From NCBI GenBank assembly GCA_000526435.1, contig JAGB01000002.1, forward strand, positions 930,001 to 994,000: a stretch of 64,000 nt of DNA. The letters run 5' to 3'. The stretch's first letter is position 1. Each line of letters starts with the position of its first letter. The stretch comes from Caldicoprobacter oshimai DSM 21659. Lineage in GTDB: Bacteria; Bacillota; Clostridia; Caldicoprobacterales; Caldicoprobacteraceae. A program made the position numbers and the translations under genes. Shown here piece after piece: positions 8,882 to 18,118 of the stretch. The notes beneath the pieces were generated by a model. That model saw only the letters and a program-made list of their open reading frames with translations, did not search any database and was not told where the DNA came from.

Positions 8882-9376
8882 TTACATCAATCGTCTAATT
8901 ATCCTCTCTATGAGCTCCCAATCAAAACCTCTGCGCGCCAGCGCCTGGGCAGTTTTATACATCCTTTCTCTTTCATCTACTTCCCTATATCTTTCATAAT
9001 ATTTTTGAGCAAGCCTGTTTGCCACAGCCTCTTCTTGCTCCCTAGGCACCAACTCCATCACCTCATCGATTATCTCGGCATCCACCCCTTTTTGCCTCAG
9101 CTCCAGTGCCATAGCTGCCCTACTCTTGGGATTGTTTCGCATCCGGCTGTTCACCCAGTTTGACGCAAAATCCTTGTCATCGATAAACCCGTACCCTTTC
9201 AGCTTTTCTATGGCCTTTTCAATGGCTTCTGCTTCAAAACCCTTTCGCCTTAAATACTCTTCCACCTCTTTTTGAGTCCTGGAACGAAAGCCTAGATACC
9301 TTAGAGCCCTTTGGTAAGCCTCATCTGCTTTCCTCTCTTCATCAGGACAAAATGCGGGCCCCATATAGATTTTCAC
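8882..9376 (-). CDS. recX: Regulatory protein RecX
   Basis: 164 residues in the tandem three-helix pattern of RecX: ALRYLGFRSRTQKEVEEYLR (repeat 1), GFIDDKDFASNWVNSRM (repeat 2) and a C-terminal repeat with ALARRGFDWELIERII. RecX binds inside the RecA filament groove and limits recombinase activity. AAAAAGGGGTGAAAATCT precedes the ATG. recA is not adjacent; the gene lies alone between ftsH and pheA. Confidence 0.9.
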   Translation of the reverse strand: MKIYMGPAFCPDEERKADEAYQRALRYLGFRSRTQKEVEEYLRRKGFEAEAIEKAIEKLKGYGFIDDKDFASNWVNSRMRNNPKSRAAMALELRQKGVDAEIIDEVMELVPREQEEAVANRLAQKYYERYREVDERERMYKTAQALARRGFDWELIERIIRRLM

Positions 9377-9485
9377 CCCTTTTTACCGATATAATGCCGT
9401 GCGGGTTACTTCAAATCCCTGTCAAATGTCCACATCGGATACATGCTGCCAACCCAGTTCCTGCAAACATCAATTCCTCCATGTT

Positions 9486-9515
9486 ATAAAAAGACGGTGT
9501 CTTAAAAACACCGTC
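9486..9515 (-). terminator. Intrinsic terminator of ftsH
   Basis: GACGGTGT (9493-9500) pairs with ACACCGTC (9508-9515); on the minus strand the stem is followed by a run of T (9486-9492). It begins 22 bp after the ftsH stop. Confidence 0.85.
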
Positions 9516-9537
9516 CTGTATTACACTAATGCTGTTT

Positions 9538-11400
9538 TTATGCGCTGGCAAATACCTCTTCAAACTCCTCTACATCCAGCTTTTCCCTTTCAAGCAAAGC
9601 CTCAGCCACCTTGTGCAGCTTGTTGATGTTCTCCTTAAGCAGCGTCTCGGCCCGCTCATAAGCCTCCTGCACGATGTTCTTGATCTCCTTGTCTATGAGT
9701 GCGGCCATCTTTTCGCTGTAATTACGATAAGTGCCCCAGTCTCTTCCCAGGAAGATCTCCTCGTACTTGCCTCCAAAGGTTACTGGCCCCATGTTCTTGC
9801 TCATCCCGTACTCGGTTACCATCTTCCTGGCTATCTGAGTGGCTCTCTGTATATCATTGGAAGCACCGGTGCTGATGTCATTGAGCACCAACGCTTCAGC
9901 GGCCCGCCCGCCCAGCAACTGGGTAATCTCATCCATCAACTCCGATTTTGAAACAAAATACTTATCCTCCTCAGGCAGGGTCAAAGTATAACCTCCCGCC
10001 ATCCCACGGGGAATGATGGATATCTGATGGACGGGATCAGCATGTGGCAGCAGTTTTGCAACCACCGCATGGCCTGCTTCATGGTAAGCCACCAGCCGCT
10101 TATCCTTTTCAGTGAGCACCCTGCTTTTCTTCTCCGGCCCTGCAATGACACGGGTAATGGCCTCCTCCAGCTCCGCCATGCCTATCTGCTTTAAGCCCTT
10201 CCTGGCAGCCAGGATTGCGGCCTCATTCATGACGTTCTCAAGGTCAGCCCCTGTAAACCCGACAGTCCTTTTGGCCAGAACTTTTAAATCCACCTCGGGT
10301 GCCAAAGGCTTACCCCTGGAATGGACTTTCAGTATCTCTTCCCGACCTTTTATATCGGGTATACCGACAGTGATGCGTCTGTCAAATCTGCCTGGCCGCA
10401 ACAGCGCCGGATCCAGAATATCAGGGCGGTTGGTAGCTGCAATCACTATAATGCCTTCATTCACCGAAAATCCGTCCATCTCCACCAGTAACTGATTCAA
10501 CGTTTGTTCGCGCTCGTCATGGCCTCCGCCCAATCCCGCACCGCGATGACGTCCAACCGCATCTATCTCATCTATGAATATAATACAGGGGGAATTCTTC
10601 TTGGCCTGTTCAAATAGGTCACGGACCCTAGCCGCGCCTACACCTACGAACATCTCCACAAAATCGGAACCGCTTATGCTGAAGAACGGCACACCGGCCT
10701 CTCCTGCCACCGCTTTTGCCAGCAGAGTCTTACCAGTACCAGGAGGCCCCACCAGCAGGATCCCTTTAGGAATGCGTGCCCCCAGCTCCAGGTACTTCTT
10801 GGGATTTTTGAGAAAATCCACAATCTCTCTCAGCTCATATTTTTCCTCTTCGGCACCCGCCACATCGCTGAACGTTACCCTGTGCTTGGTATCGGTATGC
10901 AGCTTGGCGCGGCTTTTGCCGAAGGACATGACACGGTTTCCGCCACCCTGAGCCTGCTGCATAAAAACAAACCAGAAAGCCACAAACAGCAAAATGAGCA
11001 CAGCAAAGGGCAATAAATTAAGCCACCACGGCGGCTCTGCCGGCGGCTGTGGATCCCATTCAAAGCCGAAATCCGCTGGTGTTACCTGGTCAGGCGATTT
11101 ACCCAACCGCCTTGCCTCGGCAGCCTTTACATCCTCAATAAAAGCCTCTTTTGAAGGCAGATATACTTCAAAATCGTATTTGTCAGGAAAAATGTTCTCG
11201 TATTTGGAGCCCTTCCTTACACCTATAGCGGCATTTTCCACAGTTCTAAGCTTGGCGATATTGCCCTTTTCAATCTCGCTGATCAGCTCGGGGTACGAAA
11301 TCTTTTTTGCCCCGGCATTAAGGTCTAGCACTGTTACCAAAAATATTATTGCGATCAACAAAATAAGATAAAAGCCTGGGCCCCTCAGAAATTTTCTCAA
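9538..11400 (-). CDS. ftsH: ATP-dependent zinc metalloprotease FtsH
   Basis: 620 residues. Two membrane segments (about 10-28 and 108-130) flank a short extracytoplasmic domain. The AAA domain has Walker A GPPGTGKT, Walker [12 protein letters not shown] and the second region of homology [20 protein letters not shown]; the protease domain has the zinc motif HEAGH ([14 protein letters not shown]). It degrades membrane and short-lived cytoplasmic proteins as a membrane-bound hexamer. The start is a TTG at 11400 with AAGGAGGG six bases upstream; the longer ATG frame to 11463 has no ribosome site. It follows hpt as in B. subtilis tilS-hpt-ftsH but with its own promoter and terminator. Confidence 0.97.
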   Translation of the reverse strand: MRKFLRGPGFYLILLIAIIFLVTVLDLNAGAKKISYPELISEIEKGNIAKLRTVENAAIGVRKGSKYENIFPDKYDFEVYLPSKEAFIEDVKAAEARRLGKSPDQVTPADFGFEWDPQPPAEPPWWLNLLPFAVLILLFVAFWFVFMQQAQGGGNRVMSFGKSRAKLHTDTKHRVTFSDVAGAEEEKYELREIVDFLKNPKKYLELGARIPKGILLVGPPGTGKTLLAKAVAGEAGVPFFSISGSDFVEMFVGVGAARVRDLFEQAKKNSPCIIFIDEIDAVGRHRGAGLGGGHDEREQTLNQLLVEMDGFSVNEGIIVIAATNRPDILDPALLRPGRFDRRITVGIPDIKGREEILKVHSRGKPLAPEVDLKVLAKRTVGFTGADLENVMNEAAILAARKGLKQIGMAELEEAITRVIAGPEKKSRVLTEKDKRLVAYHEAGHAVVAKLLPHADPVHQISIIPRGMAGGYTLTLPEEDKYFVSKSELMDEITQLLGGRAAEALVLNDISTGASNDIQRATQIARKMVTEYGMSKNMGPVTFGGKYEEIFLGRDWGTYRNYSEKMAALIDKEIKNIVQEAYERAETLLKENINKLHKVAEALLEREKLDVEEFEEVFASA

Positions 11401-11546
11401 ACCCAGCCCTCCTTTTCCGTTATTACTGCTTTTTATATAATACACTATTTTATGGCAGTACAAACATCCTTTTTGGCGCTATACCCCCTCCAGCTGCGCT
11501 TTTGGTTAAATTTTGGCGTTGCTTGACAAATAGCATTTCTTTCTTT

Positions 11547-11576
11547 ATTGTATCACAGCCACACTGTATAATGCAA
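11547..11576 (-). promoter_or_regulatory. Candidate sigma-A promoter of ftsH
   Basis: Minus strand -35 TTGCAT (11576-11571), 18-bp spacer, -10 TACAAT (11552-11547), about 150 bp before the ftsH start. Four or five of six bases match in each box. Confidence 0.5.
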
Positions 11577-11608
11577 CGCACGTTTTCCTCAAAAAGTTGG
11601 AAAGAAAT

Positions 11609-12145
11609 TCATTCAACCTCATCAGGATCCAGTATGCAGATATACGGAAGGTTACGGTATTTCTCAGCGTAATCCAGCCCATACCCTACCACGAATTCGT
11701 CAGGGATGCTAAACCCTACATAGTCCACCTTTACCGGCACCTTGCGCCTGGAAGGCTTATCGAGACAACAGCATATCTTCAAGCTCCTGGGATTTCGGGA
11801 TAGCAGCAGCTCAGTGAGGTAGTTGAGGGTAAGGCCGGTATCTATTATGTCCTCCACTATGAGCACGTCTTTCCCTTCTATCTCCTCATCTAAGTCTTTC
11901 AGTATACGAACCACACCTGACGAGTGGGTGGAACTCCCGTAGCTGGATACCGCCATAAAATCTATAACCAATGGGAGCTTTATGCGCTTGACCAGATCAG
12001 CCAAAAATAGGACAGAACCCTTGAGTATCCCCACCAGCACCAAATCTTTCCCCTGATAATCCCTGGTAATCTGCTCACCCATTTCGTCTATACGCCGCAT
12101 CAAGGTCTGTTCGTCAATGAGAACTCTTCCTATGCCCTTCAACAT
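11609..12145 (-). CDS. hpt: Hypoxanthine phosphoribosyltransferase
   Basis: 178 residues. Salvages hypoxanthine and guanine with PRPP. The PRPP-binding loop is [17 protein letters not shown]; the N-terminal [17 protein letters not shown] and the flexible loop region with [11 protein letters not shown] are typical. AAAGGAGGCGGAAG precedes the ATG. It is 21 bp after tilS, the conserved tilS-hpt-ftsH arrangement. Confidence 0.96.
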   Translation of the reverse strand: MLKGIGRVLIDEQTLMRRIDEMGEQITRDYQGKDLVLVGILKGSVLFLADLVKRIKLPLVIDFMAVSSYGSSTHSSGVVRILKDLDEEIEGKDVLIVEDIIDTGLTLNYLTELLLSRNPRSLKICCCLDKPSRRKVPVKVDYVGFSIPDEFVVGYGLDYAEKYRNLPYICILDPDEVE

Positions 12146-12166
12146 CTTCCGCCTCCTTTATCAATT

Positions 12167-13552
12167 TTATATCCTTCGCGCTTCAAGCTTGACAATGTTA
12201 TGGGTCCTGGGCGTGACCTTGTAATCGTCGTGAATTTGCCAGCCCACCACCCATATGATGTTTTTTTCATCCACCACCAGCGGAATGCCATCTCTCTCAT
12301 GCCGGGGTACCTTTCTATCAATAAAATATTCTTTTAGCTTTTTTGTCCCCTCCATGCCAAAAGGCTTGAAGCGATCCCCCTGCCTTCTGTTGCGAACCCG
12401 CAGTTTTCCATTGATCACATCTCCGTCAATATAAGCGCGCCAGGGAGAAGAGAAAGAAACCTCCTTATGCTGCACTCGCTGGACTATGACTTCAATCCCA
12501 CACTCTTTTATGATGACACTGCCGGGAACATCCAAAGAGTATTCAAACGGCGGCACTGACGGCCGGAATTCACCACGCCACACCACAAGGTTGTCATAAT
12601 CCTTCAGCGCCTTTATATCATTGGGCAGCGTCAGCATAGCTCCAGTAGTGGAATTGAGCGCCATGTCAAGTATATCTTCGACGTGATTTGCACCTATCTC
12701 ATCGAGCGTCCCACCTATGGACTTCAAAGCCATCCTCAGGACCCGACGTCTGACGGCAATGGGTCGTGCCAAAAACTCATCCAAATCGATCCTGAGCTTG
12801 TTTTGGCTAAAGGCCCTTACCAGCTTGTCGTATTCTTTCTGACAGTAATCCTGTAAGAACTCCTCCTCATCGCGTATGATGGCCCCCATCCTGACAAGGG
12901 CATCCACGATGTTAGGATTGAAGTGCCTCTTGATATATGGTATTAGCTCATGCCGTATTCGATTGCGGGTATAGGCGACATCCTGATTGGTGGCATCTAC
13001 TCTGAATTCCAAACCGTTTTGATGACAGTACTCCTCTATCTCTGCCCTTGAAACCTCTATAAGGGGCCGTATAAACTTGTTTTGCCGTACCGGCTTTATC
13101 CCCTGCAATCCCTGCATACCCGTCCCACGCAATATGTGGTGCAGGATGGTCTCGGCCTGGTCATCGCGATTGTGCCCTAGCGCAACCTTATGCCCCCGTA
13201 TGTCTTGCAATACCTTATCAAAAAAGCGGTAACGGACGATCCTGCCCGCCTCCTCTAAAGTCAGACCCCATTCATCAGCCAGCCGCGGCACATCAACCCT
13301 CTCAACAAATAAAGGGACATTCCACTGCTGACACAGCTGCGCCACAAATTCAGCATCCCGGTCAGCAACAGTCCCCCTAATTCCATGGTGTACATGAGCG
13401 GCATAGACTTCAATGCCCATGTCCTTCTCAAGCCGTTTTAAAACGTGCAGTAAAGCCACAGAGTCAGGTCCTCCAGAGATACCAACCAGCACTCGCTCCC
13501 CAGGTGACAGCATATTGTACTTGTGAATGGTGTGGAGAACCTTCGCCAGCAT
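12167..13552 (-). CDS. tilS: tRNA(Ile)-lysidine synthase
   Basis: 461 residues. The N-terminal PP-loop domain has the ATP pyrophosphatase motif VGISGGPDSVALLH at about 22-35, the HVHHGIRG segment and LGHNRDDQAETILHHILRGT. The C-terminal domain contains LRVRNRRQGDRFKPFGM and the final KLKEYFIDRKVPR, typical of TilS. It places lysidine on C34 of the CAU-anticodon isoleucine tRNA so that it reads AUA. AAAAGGTGATGGG precedes the ATG. It lies between spoIIE and hpt as in B. subtilis. Confidence 0.97.
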   Translation of the reverse strand: MLAKVLHTIHKYNMLSPGERVLVGISGGPDSVALLHVLKRLEKDMGIEVYAAHVHHGIRGTVADRDAEFVAQLCQQWNVPLFVERVDVPRLADEWGLTLEEAGRIVRYRFFDKVLQDIRGHKVALGHNRDDQAETILHHILRGTGMQGLQGIKPVRQNKFIRPLIEVSRAEIEEYCHQNGLEFRVDATNQDVAYTRNRIRHELIPYIKRHFNPNIVDALVRMGAIIRDEEEFLQDYCQKEYDKLVRAFSQNKLRIDLDEFLARPIAVRRRVLRMALKSIGGTLDEIGANHVEDILDMALNSTTGAMLTLPNDIKALKDYDNLVVWRGEFRPSVPPFEYSLDVPGSVIIKECGIEVIVQRVQHKEVSFSSPWRAYIDGDVINGKLRVRNRRQGDRFKPFGMEGTKKLKEYFIDRKVPRHERDGIPLVVDEKNIIWVVGWQIHDDYKVTPRTHNIVKLEARRI

Positions 13553-13619
13553 CCCATCACCTTTTGTATTAGAATATTAACATTTTAGCCCTTTTGTGAG
13601 CATTTTTCAAGGGTAATTT

Positions 13620-16016
13620 TCACGAAAAATACGGTTTCCATATGCGGCTCACCATCACAGTCATATCATCGCGGGCAATGCCGTCAGCCTGCTTTAATGC
13701 CTCATTCATTATATGGTCGGCCAGCTCCTGGGGATTGCAGGTATCCAGCTTTGAAATCACGTCAACCATCCATTCCTCTGGGTTAATCTGCGCATCCACG
13801 CTATCCAGAACCCCATCGGTCACCATCACAATCATGTCGCCGTCTTCAAGCGTCTCCTTCACGTTTTCGGCCTGTATCTCCTCTAAGATCCCCATGGGCA
13901 AGGCTGGCGCCTTTATCACCTTTACGCCATCCTTTCTCTTGATGAAGGTGGACACCGCCCCGATTTTGATAAAATCAGCGCTTCCCCTCACCAGGTCTAT
14001 CACGCACAGGTCTGCAGTGGCGAATATCTCATCCCTAGAGCGGAGTATCAACACGGAATTTATGGTCTGTATGGTCATATTGAGGTCAAATCCGGCCTCC
14101 AAAAAATTCTCCAGCAACGAAACTACTATGCTGCTCTCAGCCTCAGCCCTGCTGCCAGACCCCATTCCATCGCTTAAAACCAGCAAGTATTTGCCTTCAT
14201 CGATAGGAATGGATGAATAGTTATCGCCGCATACATCGGCATATTCCCTGGCTTTTCTGGCAATTCCGGTCATCACCTTATACCTTTGAGCCTCAACGAA
14301 CTTAAGAACACACTCCTGCTTGGAGCAAATTCTGCTTTCATCACTTCTGCATGACATGGGTTTTTTCAATATTCCCCCTATAACCTTTTCGATAACCCGC
14401 GTGCACTCCCTTCGTCCACCACACGACTTTTTGGTGATGTTCACTTCTATTCTACCGTCGGCTTTTTCTATCACCATAACATTTTTTACGCGTATACCCA
14501 TTTTGTCCAGCTCCAGCAGTATGGCCTCTTCTAGATCCTTTTTAAAGCGTATATCTATATCAAGCTCCTGTGCCAGCCGGGTTACTACTTTGGATACCCC
14601 TTCAAGCTGCTGTGCCACCAAGCTCCTGCACTCATCTATCTTTTTCTGCCACCTGTAATTAAACTTATAGGCCTCATAAACCTCGTTCATGGCCCTTATA
14701 ACATCGTCTACTCGAAAACAGGCTTTACAGAAATCTTCAGACAAGTCCTCTTTTCGTATGTTACCCTTGGTTTCGGCTATGCTTATCAGGTCAAACATGT
14801 TGTTATATGTGGCATAAAAATTCCGTTGCCAACAGTTTCGATAAAACGCACACCCGGTACACACCTCGCTTGCCACCACATCTAACAGCCTGTTTATGCC
14901 TTCCTTTCCCTTTATCACATCAGACTGTGAAATCTGTGAAAACGCCTGCGCCAGATTATGAAACACCTGTGAAAACTCTTGAAGCCTGCTTACGGTAAGC
15001 TCCTTCAGCTTGGAGGTATACCTGTTTCCCTCTCTAACACGGCTCATACCAGCATCCCAGATTTGTCGCATGTATTCAATGGCCCTTCGGGAGACGAGAA
15101 GCAGCATACAGCTCGATACAGCGATTTCCTTAAAAGGCAGTATGGTCACCGTCGAACGATTGATATAAAAAGTCATAAAGGCGTTGGATAAGATAAACGC
15201 CAGGCTGGATCCGGCTCTTCCTAAATCCTTAAAAGCCCCTGCCATCATCCCGCATACGGTAAAAACCCCAATAAGTTCGATATTAGGCTGGGTAGCCATT
15301 GAAAGGAACAACCCAATAAGGCATCCTAGAGCCGCCCCCATTCCCGCACCGCCTATATAGGCAAACAGCAATACCAGCACAATTGCGAATACGTTGCGAA
15401 GAGATAGGCCAAAAAGCCTAACCTCCCAAAACCCTATTGTCAACAGTGCCAGAAAAACACCAATGCCAATCGCTTCATGGCTGGCCAGTATGCGGCGAGA
15501 ACTTATATTAATGAATAAATCCATCACTGGGCTGAATACATAAACCATGACCAACCCAATAATGCTTTCCAACCCAGCAAGAATCAAATCGTAAAACAGC
15601 ATTCCTTGAAGATATGCATATGTGATGTTTACCAACACAAGTGCAAAACCTACGGCTAAGGCAGTATGCAGGATACTCCATTCCTTCCGCTTAACGATAG
15701 GAATCTGGCTGTAAACGAAAAGCAGACAGGCCGTCAAAGCGTATTTCAAGATGAAAGTGTGCACGCCGCGGCTTAAAAGCCCCAATATGACTGCAACCAA
15801 ATATACAGCCGGATTTTTCTTTCTGGGTATAACGCTGGCGAACAGCGCTACCCCAAATGGAGCCACTTCATCGAAGATGACAGCTCGTCCCATTAAAAAG
15901 CACAACATGCAGATTAAAAGCTCATGAATTGCTTGTTTCCAGCGTATTGATGAAACACTTATTCGCCTGATAGCCTGTCCACCAAGTCCCTGGTAAGAGT
16001 ATGCTTCCCTCTGCAT
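13620..16016 (-). CDS. spoIIE: Stage II sporulation protein E, serine phosphatase
   Basis: About 798 residues. The N-terminal third holds about ten membrane helices (residues 25-315), the middle is a cytoplasmic regulatory region containing a Cys-rich segment (CTGCAFYRNCWQ), and the C-terminal PP2C-type domain has VLSDGMGSGSRAEAESS and MVTDGVLDS, the aspartates for manganese binding. The enzyme dephosphorylates SpoIIAA to release sigma-F in the forespore and acts at the polar septum. The start is uncertain: ATG at 16016 (MQREAYSYQGL) or GTG at 16040; neither has a strong ribosome site. The upstream promoter has the 21-bp spacing typical of Spo0A-activated genes. Confidence 0.95.
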   Translation of the reverse strand: MQREAYSYQGLGGQAIRRISVSSIRWKQAIHELLICMLCFLMGRAVIFDEVAPFGVALFASVIPRKKNPAVYLVAVILGLLSRGVHTFILKYALTACLLFVYSQIPIVKRKEWSILHTALAVGFALVLVNITYAYLQGMLFYDLILAGLESIIGLVMVYVFSPVMDLFINISSRRILASHEAIGIGVFLALLTIGFWEVRLFGLSLRNVFAIVLVLLFAYIGGAGMGAALGCLIGLFLSMATQPNIELIGVFTVCGMMAGAFKDLGRAGSSLAFILSNAFMTFYINRSTVTILPFKEIAVSSCMLLLVSRRAIEYMRQIWDAGMSRVREGNRYTSKLKELTVSRLQEFSQVFHNLAQAFSQISQSDVIKGKEGINRLLDVVASEVCTGCAFYRNCWQRNFYATYNNMFDLISIAETKGNIRKEDLSEDFCKACFRVDDVIRAMNEVYEAYKFNYRWQKKIDECRSLVAQQLEGVSKVVTRLAQELDIDIRFKKDLEEAILLELDKMGIRVKNVMVIEKADGRIEVNITKKSCGGRRECTRVIEKVIGGILKKPMSCRSDESRICSKQECVLKFVEAQRYKVMTGIARKAREYADVCGDNYSSIPIDEGKYLLVLSDGMGSGSRAEAESSIVVSLLENFLEAGFDLNMTIQTINSVLILRSRDEIFATADLCVIDLVRGSADFIKIGAVSTFIKRKDGVKVIKAPALPMGILEEIQAENVKETLEDGDMIVMVTDGVLDSVDAQINPEEWMVDVISKLDTCNPQELADHIMNEALKQADGIARDDMTVMVSRIWKPYFS

Positions 16017-16072
16017 GACCCACCACACCACCTGCTCCACGTTTTTGATGTGCTATCCAGCGAAGCACACTC

Positions 16073-16105
16073 ATTATACCAGAGCATGGACAAATATTTT
16101 GTCAA
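16073..16105 (-). promoter_or_regulatory. spoIIE promoter with 21-bp spacer (Spo0A-activated type)
   Basis: Minus strand -35 TTGACA (16105-16100) and -10 TATAAT (16078-16073), both perfect, separated by 21 bp rather than 17. This is the known architecture of B. subtilis spoIIE, where Spo0A~P lets sigma-A polymerase use the over-spaced promoter. TTGACAAA at the -35 also resembles a 0A box in one orientation (TGNCGAA, one mismatch). The predicted transcript start is about 50 nt before the ATG at 16016. Confidence 0.75.
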
Positions 16106-16367
16106 TATTAGGAAATGAAATTTGGAAACTTTACGACATAAACCTTAAAAAAAGCAAAAAAGCTGCAGACATCCCAAAATATCTACGGCTTTTTCTAAAT
16201 AATCCTGCAATGCTGTTTAACTCTGCCTGCCGAAAAAGAAAAAGCGCTATTCGGCCTGCCAATACACCGCCTTGACAGCAACGTCGCCAAAATCCTAACC
16301 CAAGACTCCTATCCCACAAGATGTGGTTCCATGGAGTTTTTGAGGTGAATACCAGTGGGATGGCAAT
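16106..16367. other. Gene-free stretch between the tRNA terminator and the spoIIE promoter
   Basis: No supported gene. Frames that cross it are shadows of the tRNA-Val or lack a ribosome site. A weak imperfect hairpin with flanking A and T runs lies at about 16155-16195. Confidence 0.5.
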
Positions 16368-16394
16368 AAAAAACCTCCGAGCATTACTCGGAGT
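16368..16394 (-). terminator. Intrinsic terminator of the tRNA cluster
   Basis: CTCCGAG (16375-16381) and CTCGGAG (16387-16393) form a stem, followed on the minus strand by a T-run. It is 11 bp after the CCA end of tRNA-Val. Confidence 0.85.
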
Positions 16395-16404
16395 GCTCAA
16401 ACAA

Positions 16405-16480
16405 TGGTGGGCGCAATAGGACTCGAACCTATGACCCCTTGCTTGTAAGGCAAGTGCTCTCCCAGCTGAGCTATGCGCCC
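16405..16480 (-). tRNA. tRNA-Val (anticodon UAC)
   Basis: 76 nt with CCA encoded. Acceptor stem begins GGGCGCA; anticodon stem CTTGC/GCAAG with loop CTTACAA gives anticodon TAC; T-loop GGTTCGAGTCC. Last tRNA of a three-gene cluster. Confidence 0.97.
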
Positions 16481-16513
16481 ATAACAATTAAGTTTTTAGG
16501 CCCTTTATAACAA

Positions 16514-16590
16514 TGGTGGCGGCGAACGGATTCGAACCGCTGACCCTTCGGGTATGAACCGAATGCTCTAGCCAACTGAGCTACGCCGCC
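16514..16590 (-). tRNA. tRNA-Met (anticodon CAU, elongator type)
   Basis: 77 nt with CCA encoded. Acceptor stem GGCGGCG pairs fully, anticodon loop TTCATAC. A fully paired first base pair argues for an elongator rather than initiator; an isoleucine tRNA with lysidine-modified CAU is a less likely alternative. Confidence 0.93.
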
Positions 16591-16632
16591 ACACTATCAA
16601 ACAGACCTTTTTCATCTTTATAAAGATAAAAC

Positions 16633-16709
<77 letters not shown>

Positions 16710-16756
16710 ACGTCCGAGCTTTATTTGATCCTGCCTTCTCTCCAACGGCAAGTTAT

Positions 16757-16785
16757 ATTCTATAATAAAACCTTTTTTAAGTCAA
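16757..16785 (-). promoter_or_regulatory. Promoter of the tRNA cluster
   Basis: Minus strand -35 TTGACT (16785-16780), 17-bp spacer, -10 TAGAAT (16762-16757), about 48 bp before the first tRNA. One mismatch in each box. Confidence 0.8.
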
Positions 16786-16817
16786 TACCTTTTTAGATGG
16801 AATTTTTTCGTCAAATC

Positions 16818-17174
16818 CTATCGTCTCCCACGCCAATGTCCCCCACCGCGCTTTGCCTCCCGGTTTCTCTTTATATCCTGCAGCTTTTCCTCGCTCTCTT
16901 TCATAAACTTGGCCAGCCGCTCCTCAAACGTCATTTCTTTCTCCCGGGCTCTGCGTATGGAGAGGTTTATCCTGCCCCTCTCATCTATCGACAAAACCTT
17001 CACCATTACCCTGTCATCTTGCTTCAGGTATTGATGTATGTCTTTCACATAGGTGTCGGCAATCTCGGAGATGTGCACCATGCCGGTCTGGCCATCTGGC
17101 AGCACTATAAACGCTCCAAATTTGGTAATACCCGATACCCTGCCTTCGATAATTTGGCCCACCTCAACAGGCAT
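16818..17174 (-). CDS. yabR: S1 RNA-binding domain protein, YabR-like
   Basis: 118 residues. A single S1 domain spans about 3-75 (VGQIIEGRVSGITKFGAFIV, TGMVHISEIADTYVKD, INLSIRRA), followed by a basic tail ending in GGGHWRGRR. It is the homologue of YabR, found between divIC and spoIIE in B. subtilis. An RNA-binding role is inferred from the domain; the function is not settled. The gene is intact, but an IS607-type element now lies 13 bp upstream of its ATG, cutting it off from divIC. After insertion the nearest purine-rich stretch before the ATG is CAGGAAAACG, a mediocre ribosome site that includes the IS end. Confidence 0.9.
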   Translation of the reverse strand: MPVEVGQIIEGRVSGITKFGAFIVLPDGQTGMVHISEIADTYVKDIHQYLKQDDRVMVKVLSIDERGRINLSIRRAREKEMTFEERLAKFMKESEEKLQDIKRNREAKRGGGHWRGRR

Positions 17175-17189
17175 ACAGAAACGTTTTCC

Positions 17190-17330
17190 TGGTCATCTAA
17201 ACTGTACAAAACTGCACAAGTTTAGACGGCTGGGGTATTTCTTACCGCCTTTCAAGTTGTCCCACCCCCCAGCTGGCGGTATTTGGGACAACCATAGCCC
17301 CTGCCCCAAGAAGCAGGAACTCACGCCCTT
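17190..17330 (-). ncRNA. Candidate TnpB guide RNA scaffold at right end of copy A
   Basis: Sequence downstream of the tnpB frame and up to the element end is conserved with copy B, including stem GTTGTCCCA/TGGGACAAC. TnpB guide RNAs are made from this position with the guide in the flank. In this copy the guide would be the sequence just before yabR. Expression is not shown. Confidence 0.45.
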
Positions 17331-18118
17331 ATCCAGGTCTCCCCACTTGCCCTGAGAACAATACCCCCCTCAGGACAGAGACATCTCTTAATACCCTCTC
17401 AGGAGAGAGTGGCATCACCACCGCTACCTTGAGAACTCGCCAGAGTTTATAGCTATCGCTACAGGCACCAAGACTTGTTCCATACAGAGGTCTTGATTCC
17501 TCCCCTGGCTCACTCTCAAGGCTTTGTATCCACTTTTTAACCCTGTCTATTTCTTTCAAACGTTTCTTCCTCAACCGTTTATTCTTAACCGTTTTCTTTA
17601 CATGCTCTTTCAATCCCTCTAATTCCCCAACATCTAAATGCTCTACAATTGCCATATACCCTTCGGGAATCTGCTCTTTTAGTCCAAGCCCTCTCCTCGC
17701 TATCACATACGATGCCGCTACGTCCTTGCTTATCATATACTGCGGCGTATATTTTAAAAGCCCTATCACTGATGTATATGCGGGATTAACCTCTATAACC
17801 TGTATACTCATATATCTCAATCCTTGTGTTGAGATTCCCTTTTTTGCTCCTGCCACCAAAAATAACCTTGCTGGGGTTTTCGTCCCTTTCTTTACAAGAC
17901 TCTAAAACGCTCTTTGCCTTCATTATCGCATCATCTACATACCTCGAATTTAAATTAAAAACCCCCTGTAGTTCTCTTTTTAGTGTGTTTCTGCTCGAAC
18001 CTTCTAAAAGTCTGTTATATGCATATCTCATGCAGGATGACCATCTTCTCATTAAATCCAGCACTATTTGCTCATCTTCCTTGCTTGGGAAAGTAAGTTT
18101 AGCCTGTATTGTTATCAT
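17329..18118 (-). pseudogene. tnpB: tnpB of IS607 copy A, two internal deletions
   Basis: The N-terminal part (MITIQAKLTFPSKEDEQ to VIFGGRS) and C-terminal part (IQVIEVNPAYTSVIG to the end) match the full TnpB of copy B. Compared with it, about 37 codons are missing at an 11-bp near-direct repeat (CTCCTGCCACC/CTCCTGTCACC), and about 184 codons are missing further on. The second gap removes the first RuvC aspartate and the glutamate and shifts the frame, so a stop follows at TGYRG. The gene cannot give an active nuclease. Confidence 0.9.

Noticed and set aside
11521-11552. Plus-strand promoter TTGACA…TGTATC near 11523
   Set aside because: Spacing is 20 bp, the -10 is poor and no plus-strand gene follows; the minus-strand promoter for ftsH explains the region better.
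16131-16487. 118-residue ORF across the tRNA-Val
   Set aside because: It reads the tRNA in a coding frame and has no ribosome site or protein family.
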